A stretch of 29,690 bases of DNA from a virus, in IMG/VR virus record IMGVR_UViG_3300049740_000251, positions 1 through 29,690 of that record. One strand, 5' to 3'. The stretch's first letter is position 1. Every line of letters begins with the position of its first letter. Position numbers and translations under genes: made by a program. The notes below the pieces were generated by a model. The model saw only the letters and a program-made list of their open reading frames with translations. It made no database searches and was not told where the DNA came from. This document shows positions 1-8,000 of the stretch, piece by piece.

Positions 1-1
1 A

Positions 2-3000
2 AGAATTGTTGTTACTTCTTCTGGAGATCGTGTAATCCCATTTAGAGGAACTAATTACGATAGTGATGTTGTTGAAACTATTTCATATTCAGATGCTTAT
101 AAACTGAAATATGTCTATGAAGGTAGCGCAACACAACCACCAACTGTTGATACTTCAGGACAGTTAATTTCTGGAATAGATGTAACAGATAGATTTACGT
201 TTGATAATGGACAAAGAGATACCATATATGATGTTTCTCGTATTGTATTAAAACCTGGAAAAGAACAAACTACAGGTCAACTTGTAATTGCTTTTGATTA
301 CTTTGAACAGTCTCAGGGAGACTTCTGTACAATTGATAGTTATATTCATGAAGCGGGTGTAACCGAAGACCTCATTCCCTCATTCAATTCTTCTGTCTAT
401 GGAATTGTAAATTTAAAAAATTTGTTAGACTTTAGACCTAAGGTTGATTCTGCATCAACTATCGCTGGTTTCCAAGATCAATCTTCTTTGGCAGATAGTG
501 TAGGTAAATTTGCCGGAGTAGGATCTGTAATTGCTGCTACACCAGCACCAGATCTTGGACTAGAGTACACAATCTCTTTTAGTCAAGTACAATATCTTGA
601 TAGAATTGATGGAGTTTTCTTGAATAAAAATGGAAACTTTATCGTTAAGGAAGGAAACTCTTCATTAAATCCAACTAAACCAGATCCTATTGATGATGCG
701 ATTGCTTTATTCTATGCTTATATTCCTGCGTTTACTCAAACCAGCAAAGATGTAAGAATTACATCAGTCGATAATCGCCGTTACACGATGCGTGATATCG
801 GCAAACTAGAGAAGCGTATCGAACGTTTAGAGTATTACACTACACTCAGCATCCTAGAGCAACAAGCTTTAAACATGCAGATCAAAGACGAAATTGGTTT
901 GGATAGATTCAAATCAGGTTTCTTAGTTGATAATTTTGAATCCCATAGATCTGGAAATCTAGTATCTCTTGATTACCAATGTGCAGTTGATTCTCAGCAA
1001 TCAGTTTTACGTCCCCAATCTAAAGAAGATTCTCTATTCTTAGAAGAACTCAATACTAGGGAAGATCAAAGATTTGTTTCTGGATATAAAAAATCTGGCA
1101 ACATTATCACTCTACCTTACACTAGTTTAAATCTATTAGGTAATAGTTTTGCTTCAAAAACATTAAACCCAAATCCATTTGTTGTTTTACAATATGTTGG
1201 CGATGCTTCTATATCACCAAGTATCGATCAATGGTATGATCAATCCACAGAACCTCTTGTAGTAGATACAAATACTGATCTATATAAGATTTTTCTTGCT
1301 AAGCAAGATGTAAGAGAAAGTTTTTCAAGTTTACATAATTCCTTTATCATAAACTGGGTTGGATCTTCTCCATCATTTACATCTATCAATTCTCTAGGAC
1401 AAATCAATTCCTTAGAATCCCAGTCTTCTGTAAGTAAAGCTTCTGTTTCAAGTTCCTCAAATATCAGTCCACAAAATAATGATATTGCTAAAGGAGTACA
1501 ATCTTCTATCGTTAGAGGCAATTCTGTATCTACTTCACTACAATTCTTTGCTAGAAGTCAACCAGTTAAGTTTGTAATTAGTAGACTAAAACCAAATACT
1601 AATATCTCAGTCTTCTTAGAAGGTCGAGATGTTAGTCGTTGGGTAAATCCAGATCTCAAATTTACTGGTGTTGCTGGTAATTCACTATCAGCTTTTAACG
1701 GCACTATAACTACAGACAATGATGGCAACGCTAGTGGACTGATCTTATTACCTGCAGGTTTTGCTCCTAGACAAAATGCTACATGGGGTGGCGATGTTGA
1801 TACTGTTGATTATGATACAGATTCCGAAGAAGTAAGAATTACATCTGGAGTTAAGACTTTCAGGTTTACTTCAAGCGATAGCGATGCTGATAAACTAACA
1901 GTGTCTACATATGCTGAAGTTAAGTATTATGCTACAGGCATTTTACCAGAAAATCCTGTTAGTATTATCTCAACCAAACCATCTTTCTTTAAAGCAAACG
2001 AGGGTGTTCAATTTGTCGATAGTAATACAGATAATCCTGTAAGACCAAATCCACTTGCTCAAACATTTAAAGTTGAAAACTATGATGGTGGAGTATTTAC
2101 TACTGGTATTGATCTTTACTTCAACAAAAAGAGTAATAAGGTTCCCGTCAAAGTATACTTAACCAATGTAGAGTCGGACAAACCAGGCAAAAATATTATT
2201 CCTGGAACAGAAAAAATCCTATCTCCATTTACGTATATTAAATTCTCGGCAAATGGAAATGTTTATATTACCAAAGGCGAAAACGTAACGGGAACTACTT
2301 CTGCCGCAAGTGGTCCAATTGAAAAGGTTATTGATAAAAATGGTGTTGATTTAATTCCATCTTCTTCTGGTAGGTTCTTGCTAACAAATGAGCAAGTATA
2401 TACACTTGTTCTGAGTAACCACAATGGTCGTTCGTTTAATCAAAACGAACAACTTTCAGTTCCATCAGTAACTCTCAGAAACAATACACAAGGAGAATTT
2501 GGAGTTCTAACTGTTGCTAAAGATAGTGGCAAAGTTTCAAATATCAGAATTACATCTACAGGTCAAAATTATACTAACGCAATTTTAACTATTGAAAGTC
2601 CACAACTTCCTGGTGGATCTGTTGCTACTGCTAGTGTGGAAGTATCTGACGGCAAACTTTATAATACAGAAATTAGTTTGAACGGATTTGGATATACAGA
2701 ACCACCATCGGTCGTCATCAAAGGCATCGGTAACGGCGCTGGAGGAGCGATAATTGAGACTGAGATAGAGATTGATAGTCCGGCTGTCAGAATGGGTGTA
2801 GCAGTGGATCAGAGTGGTCTCACAGATTCCACTGTCCCAACACATTTTGAATTTGAACATCCTGTATATCTACAGAATGACACAGAGTATGCCATGGCAA
2901 TTGAAACAGACTCAACTGACTATGAAATTTGGGTATCTAGACTTGGGGAAGTTGATGTTTCTACAAGTACTGTTATTACGACACAACCTTCTCTTGGTTC

Positions 3001-4819
3001 AGTATACAGATCACAAAATGTAGACAACTGGACAGAAGATAATTTTGAGGATGTCAAGTTTACTCTATACAGAGCAGAATTTAATATCACCAAAACTGCA
3101 GAGTTAGTATTAACAAATGAATCTTTAGGTTATGAGTTATTATCTAAGAATCCATTCAATACTAATGCTACAGCTAATACAAACGCGACTTCAAGACTCT
3201 TCCGAAACAACAACAACATCATTCAAGTATCACATAGAGATAATGGATTTGAAACTTCTGGATCCTCTTATGTTTTCTTCAAAGGAGCGGTTGAGACTGG
3301 TGGTGTGACTTCTGATGTTTTAAACAGCAAATTATTCCAGATTACAAATAGTGGAATTGATACCTACAATATTGTATCAGATGTTGCTGCTTCCGGAAAC
3401 ATTGAAGGTGGTGGTGAAGTAGTATATGCTACTTACAACAGAAAATATGAAATTTTATATCCACAAATTCAATACTTATCATTTACCGGAACTAAACTAA
3501 GTTCTTCTATCAAAACAACAAATGTTGTTCCCGTAGATTCAACAACTAATAATTACACATCATACTCACAGACAGATTATGAAAAGACATTTTTAAATGA
3601 ACCACATTATTTCACGAATCAAAAATTCATTGCTTCTGATATTAATGAGACATTAAACAATGTTACTTCATTAATGTATAAGTTGTCTCTTTCATCTACT
3701 GTTTCATATCTTTCCCCTGTAGTTGATCTTTCCACAGCAAGTGTCAAAACTATATCTAATAGAATTGAATCTGCTACTGGGCAAGAAGACAGATACGGAA
3801 GAAGAGATCAAGTTATTAAGTTCTACCCAATCTATAAGTTTAATATAGGAAATACCAGCGGTAGTCAAATTCAAAACAACCAAGCTATCGAAGGATATAC
3901 TTCAAAAGCAGTTGGTACTATTGCTAGAGTTGATGGTTCCACAGTTTATGTGAGACTTAAAACAAGTCAATTCTTTAAGAGAGGAGAAAGAGTTACATTA
4001 GGAAATCAGCCAACGTTAGTTGAGACTCTTAATGGTGTAATTGTACCAGCTGCTACTATTGATACCAACCCAATTGAAGTATTCCTTGATATTCCTGATG
4101 CGGCAACTATGGTTGCCAGAAATCCATCTAATATTTTAGAATCATATGATAACATCATTACCGGAACTGCGGTTATTTGGAACAATAAAACCCAAGAATT
4201 GGAAGTAAGGAATGATACACAACCATTAGCAGATGACTTCACAGGAAGAATTATTGACAATGTAATATACAATAGAAATTCTGTTGTAAATGATCAACTT
4301 TCTGATATCTTTAGAGTAGGAGACTTTCTTAAGTATCCAAATCAAGTAGATGAGGAAGCAAGATTCTTAGAAATTAAAGAAATTACTTATGCTAATGGAA
4401 TAACATATGTTTCGGACAACACTTCCAAAAACAGTTCTGCTGTGGCAAAATATGTTACAAAAGAAGTTGTAATTAATAATCCGGCAACTGCTGTTGATGT
4501 TCATATAACATTAAATTCTAAAGACATTAATGATGTTCAAGTTCTTTATAAATTTAAAAAATCTTCGAGTCAAGAAAACTTTGAAGACATTAACTGGATA
4601 TACTTTAATGAAGATGGATCTCCAAATTCACTAGAGATTGCTACAGCAGAAAATACAATTTCTTCTGTTATAGAGAAACAATCTTCGTATCAAGACATTA
4701 CTTATAGTGTGTCTGATCTCCCAGAGTTCTCATCATTTGCTGTTAAGATTGTTATGAAGGGAGTTGATCCAGCATTTGTTCCCAAAATTCAAGACATCAG
4801 AGCAGTAGCAGCATTCTAA
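2..4819 (+). CDS. Large virion structural protein, DUF4815-like (5' end outside window)
   Basis: The reading frame is open from base 2 to the stop at 4817-4819, giving 1605 visible residues. The TTG at 422 is therefore not a real start; the true start lies upstream. The segment around visible residues 263-290 (MRDIGKLEKRIERLEYY) is a hallmark I associate with DUF4815-type structural proteins of T4-like cyanophages. Downstream the protein is beta-rich and low in Cys. It has a GFGYTEPPSVVIKG repeat near residues 895-910, of a kind also found in the two giant proteins downstream. A segment near 950 (FEHPVYLQNDTEYAM) resembles a jelly-roll-like strand pattern. The C-terminus (about the last 40 residues, ending IQDIRAVAAF) is typical of this family. 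The likely location is the baseplate periphery or fibre network; the exact T4 counterpart is unclear. It is followed after 9 nt by the next gene. Confidence 0.8.
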   Translation, partial: RIVVTSSGDRVIPFRGTNYDSDVVETISYSDAYKLKYVYEGSATQPPTVDTSGQLISGIDVTDRFTFDNGQRDTIYDVSRIVLKPGKEQTTGQLVIAFDYFEQSQGDFCTIDSYIHEAGVTEDLIPSFNSSVYGIVNLKNLLDFRPKVDSASTIAGFQDQSSLADSVGKFAGVGSVIAATPAPDLGLEYTISFSQVQYLDRIDGVFLNKNGNFIVKEGNSSLNPTKPDPIDDAIALFYAYIPAFTQTSKDVRITSVDNRRYTMRDIGKLEKRIERLEYYTTLSILEQQALNMQIKDEIGLDRFKSGFLVDNFESHRSGNLVSLDYQCAVDSQQSVLRPQSKEDSLFLEELNTREDQRFVSGYKKSGNIITLPYTSLNLLGNSFASKTLNPNPFVVLQYVGDASISPSIDQWYDQSTEPLVVDTNTDLYKIFLAKQDVRESFSSLHNSFIINWVGSSPSFTSINSLGQINSLESQSSVSKASVSSSSNISPQNNDIAKGVQSSIVRGNSVSTSLQFFARSQPVKFVISRLKPNTNISVFLEGRDVSRWVNPDLKFTGVAGNSLSAFNGTITTDNDGNASGLILLPAGFAPRQNATWGGDVDTVDYDTDSEEVRITSGVKTFRFTSSDSDADKLTVSTYAEVKYYATGILPENPVSIISTKPSFFKANEGVQFVDSNTDNPVRPNPLAQTFKVENYDGGVFTTGIDLYFNKKSNKVPVKVYLTNVESDKPGKNIIPGTEKILSPFTYIKFSANGNVYITKGENVTGTTSAASGPIEKVIDKNGVDLIPSSSGRFLLTNEQVYTLVLSNHNGRSFNQNEQLSVPSVTLRNNTQGEFGVLTVAKDSGKVSNIRITSTGQNYTNAILTIESPQLPGGSVATASVEVSDGKLYNTEISLNGFGYTEPPSVVIKGIGNGAGGAIIETEIEIDSPAVRMGVAVDQSGLTDSTVPTHFEFEHPVYLQNDTEYAMAIETDSTDYEIWVSRLGEVDVSTSTVITTQPSLGSVYRSQNVDNWTEDNFEDVKFTLYRAEFNITKTAELVLTNESLGYELLSKNPFNTNATANTNATSRLFRNNNNIIQVSHRDNGFETSGSSYVFFKGAVETGGVTSDVLNSKLFQITNSGIDTYNIVSDVAASGNIEGGGEVVYATYNRKYEILYPQIQYLSFTGTKLSSSIKTTNVVPVDSTTNNYTSYSQTDYEKTFLNEPHYFTNQKFIASDINETLNNVTSLMYKLSLSSTVSYLSPVVDLSTASVKTISNRIESATGQEDRYGRRDQVIKFYPIYKFNIGNTSGSQIQNNQAIEGYTSKAVGTIARVDGSTVYVRLKTSQFFKRGERVTLGNQPTLVETLNGVIVPAATIDTNPIEVFLDIPDAATMVARNPSNILESYDNIITGTAVIWNNKTQELEVRNDTQPLADDFTGRIIDNVIYNRNSVVNDQLSDIFRVGDFLKYPNQVDEEARFLEIKEITYANGITYVSDNTSKNSSAVAKYVTKEVVINNPATAVDVHITLNSKDINDVQVLYKFKKSSSQENFEDINWIYFNEDGSPNSLEIATAENTISSVIEKQSSYQDITYSVSDLPEFSSFAVKIVMKGVDPAFVPKIQDIRAVAAF

Positions 4820-4828
4820 TTTCCGCAT

Positions 4829-5035
4829 ATGAGTTACATTAAAGTAGAGGGTCATGATGGTCTCGTTAGAGACGAGACCACAGGTGCTATCATCAATTTC
4901 GACAATTCTGCTATAGAATCTAGACGCAAATCAAAACACCTTGGTTCCGCGTTAGAAGACATAAATATGTTGAAGGATGAAATCTCTGAAATCAAATCCC
5001 TACTTAGAGAGTTAGTAAGAAATGCCAGCAATTAA
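4829..5035 (+). CDS. Small coiled-coil protein conserved in cyanophages, function unknown
   Basis: A 68-aa protein. The N-terminal half is short beta/turn-like sequence (MSYIKVEGHDGLVRDETTG). The C-terminal half, residues about 28-66, is charged and has heptad-like leucine/isoleucine spacing (LGSALEDINMLKDEISEIKS), so a coiled coil is likely. It sits between two giant virion proteins and overlaps the next start by 14 nt, which suggests coupled translation. A role as an oligomerisation or assembly helper for the neighbouring fibre is inference only. I recognise similar small proteins in the same place in T4-like cyanophages, without an assigned function. Confidence 0.7.
   Translation: MSYIKVEGHDGLVRDETTGAIINFDNSAIESRRKSKHLGSALEDINMLKDEISEIKSLLRELVRNASN
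4970..4977 (+). promoter_or_regulatory. T4-type late promoter box (CATAAATA)
   Basis: CATAAATA matches the T4-like late box TATAAATA at 7 of 8 positions and fits the NATAAATA form reported for cyanophages. It lies inside the 68-aa gene, 44 nt before the ATG at 5022, a spacing compatible with transcription of the 1834-aa fibre gene. Confidence 0.5.
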
Positions 5036-8000
5036 TGTCGCTAGAACTGATACCTTTGAAAAACAAAGGGTAAAAATTAATGAAGTCGCTGCTCAAATTT
5101 TTAACGTTACTGCAGGTGGATCTGATCTATCTACAGGAAATTTAAAATTAGGTGATGGTTCAGTATCTATTCCGAGTTTGGCATTTGTAAATGATGCTGC
5201 GTTAGGCATCTATAGAAATGGGGCAGGTGTATTAGGATTTGCCAGTAACAGTAAAAAATTATCAGATCTGTCAGCGGCAAACGTTAAGTATTACAGAGAT
5301 TTTGTAATTGAGAAAAATAGTCTCGATACTACCGGCATCGCTGTTTTAAATACTGGTAGTAATTATGACGCTGGATCTTATTCGGGAATTGCAGTAATTG
5401 GTGGTACTGGTGATTCTGCTACTGTTGGTATCGAAGTGGATGGATTTGGTGGATCTGTTACATCTACTGGTTCCGCATATGTACCAGGAGTTTATTTAAA
5501 TATTCCAGTTCTTAGTAACGGATCTGGTACTGGTGCTCTTATCGACTTCACAGTTGATGAAATTGCTGGTGCTATTACTAATGGTGGTATTAACTATGCC
5601 ACTGGTTCATATACAAACTTAGCAGTAATTGGTGGTAGTGGTCAGCAGATGACTGCTGATGTCACAATTAGTGCGTTTGCTGCCACAGTAACTGGCGGAA
5701 CTAACTATCCAAACGGGGTGTTTAAGAGCATCCCAATGACGGGTGGTAATGGAACAGGAATGCTGATGAATCTCAGTGTTCAAAATGGTGGTGTACAACC
5801 TGTTGGTGGAGTTGATAGCAGCGAATTCGTATCTGTTACATCTCAGTACACTGCAGGGGATGTTGTAACAGGAACTATTCCTCTTGCAGGAACACAAACA
5901 TTTGTAGTTAAATCTTCTTTAGGTAACAAATATTTCCTTGATGGATTTGAAGGAGGAGATTTTAATCTATTAAAAGGTAAAACTTATATTTTTGAAGTTG
6001 TTGATCCAACAAATGGTTCACACCCAATGTTCTTTTCATCTACACAAGATGATGCGAACACTATTTTAGATGCTGCTGATGGTTTTACATATGTTCTAGA
6101 TGGAGTTACAGTAACTGGATCAGGATTTGTTTCAGGTTATTTTGGTGCTACTACTAGAAGTATTACATATGCAGTACCAGCAAACCCAGCAAATGCTGTT
6201 GTTTATTATGGATGTGCTGTTCACCCATTAATGGGTGGTGCTATTACTCACTCAGATCCAAATCCACAACAAAGTGGATTCCAAATGGAAATCGAAACTG
6301 TTGGTGGTAGTGTCACAGAATTTATAGTCAATGCTCCAGGAAATGGTCTTTACCAAGCAGGAGATGTCATCTCTGTTGCTGCAGCAGATTTATATGATGT
6401 AGACACTGCCAATGCAGGATCATTAGGTTCTGGTATGCAGATTACTCTTGGTGGTAATTTTGGTGCTATTTCAGCATTAGATCAGATCGCTGATTTTGGT
6501 AATGGATATCAAACTGGAGATATTCTTACATTAGCAAGTGCAGTTAGTAATGTCAACACTTATGCTAGAGGAGAATTGACCTTTAGTGGTATTACCTTCA
6601 CATCTACAGCAGGTGTTACCGCAATTCAGTTTACAGGTAATGCTTTTGGTAGTGCTAGAACATATAATAGTATTGCCGTACAAAATATCACTAGTGGTGG
6701 TAGTGGATTAATTGTTGATGTTGTTATCTCGGAAGGTGGTGGTAATTCTTTCTATGAATCTGTAACCATTGTAACAGCTGGTACTGGTTACTTACCAGGA
6801 GATTCATTATACATTGCGGGTAACACCTTAGGTGGTACTTCTGGTGTTCAACCTGGATCTGGTGGTAATGATCTTGCTATTAGTGTTTCTACAATTGATG
6901 CTGGTAGTCCTCAGATTACAGTTTCCGATACTACTGGTATTGAAGTTGGTGATGGTGTTGAAATTGTTCAAAACATTAATAACCCAGGACAAATTCCTGG
7001 TGGTGTAACTGTTCTTAGTGTTGATAGTGGAACACAGTTCACTATGTCAGAGGGACCAACTATCCCTGGTAGTGCAGATCTTAAAATTGTCAACTCAAAT
7101 TTAGATAATTTAACAGTTGCTTCCACGACAGGTATTGTTGTTGGAATGGAAATTACCAAAGTAAGTGGTAACGGTGAACTTGTTTCTGGCACAACAGTTA
7201 ATGAAATCATTAATGCAACTACGTTAAAAATTTCTATTAATCCATCAGTTGCTGGCACAATGGTTGTCAACTTTGAACCAGAATATGGTGGTGGTACTGG
7301 ATTCCAATATACAGTTGGCACATTAGGTTTTGTTAGTGAGGTAAGTATTGTAGAAGGTGGTAATGGATATACCATTGGAGATACTTTAGAAGTTAGTCCG
7401 TTTGATCTTGTCCAACCAGAAGTATATGCAGTTACTAACTTAGAAGTTGATAAGATTAGTTTTGTAAGTAATGTAATTCCTGCTGCCACATTTAGCGTAG
7501 GAGATACAGTAGGAGATGCTGGTGGATCAATTCTAGCATCTACAGTAACAGTTTCTACGGTTGTAGCAGCTGCTAATGATGGTGTATACAGTGGGGTAGT
7601 ACAGAGTGCAACATCTGGAAATGGCGTTGGTGCTACCTTTGATATACAAAGAGACAACACTGGTGCTATTCTGTCCGCCGTAATTACTACAGGATCTGAA
7701 GGATCTTTCTACGCAGATAATGATACTATCACAATTCCTGGCGCATCTATTGGTGGTAATACACCTGCCGATAACCTGACAATCACAGTTAACTCTGTCA
7801 ATGCTGCTGGTGATCCTGTAGTTGTTCGTAAAGTGGCAACTTCTGCTGGTAACATTGATTACATTATAGTAGATAGATTCGGTTTTTCTGCAGGAGACAT
7901 TCTTGTAAATGCAAGTGCTCCAACAGTAGGATATGAGACTGATACTGCCGAAACAGAGTATCGTTACTTTGTTGATTTAAATGATGGTAATGGAGCAACA

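Noticed and set aside
4547-4554. TATAAATT as a late promoter
   Set aside because: It has a mismatch at the last base and lies more than 270 nt from the next start; no gene begins nearby.
422-4819. TTG at 422 as the start of the first protein
   Set aside because: The same frame is open without a stop to the window edge and encodes family-typical sequence (VIAFDYFEQSQGDFC), so the gene is 5'-truncated by the window rather than starting here.
6968-7660. A 230-codon open frame on the minus strand inside the 1834-aa fibre gene
   Set aside because: The sense gene is rich in Gly, Val and Thr codons whose complements rarely make stops, so long antisense frames are expected. The translation is Pro/Thr/Val-rich with no motif, and all other genes are on the plus strand.
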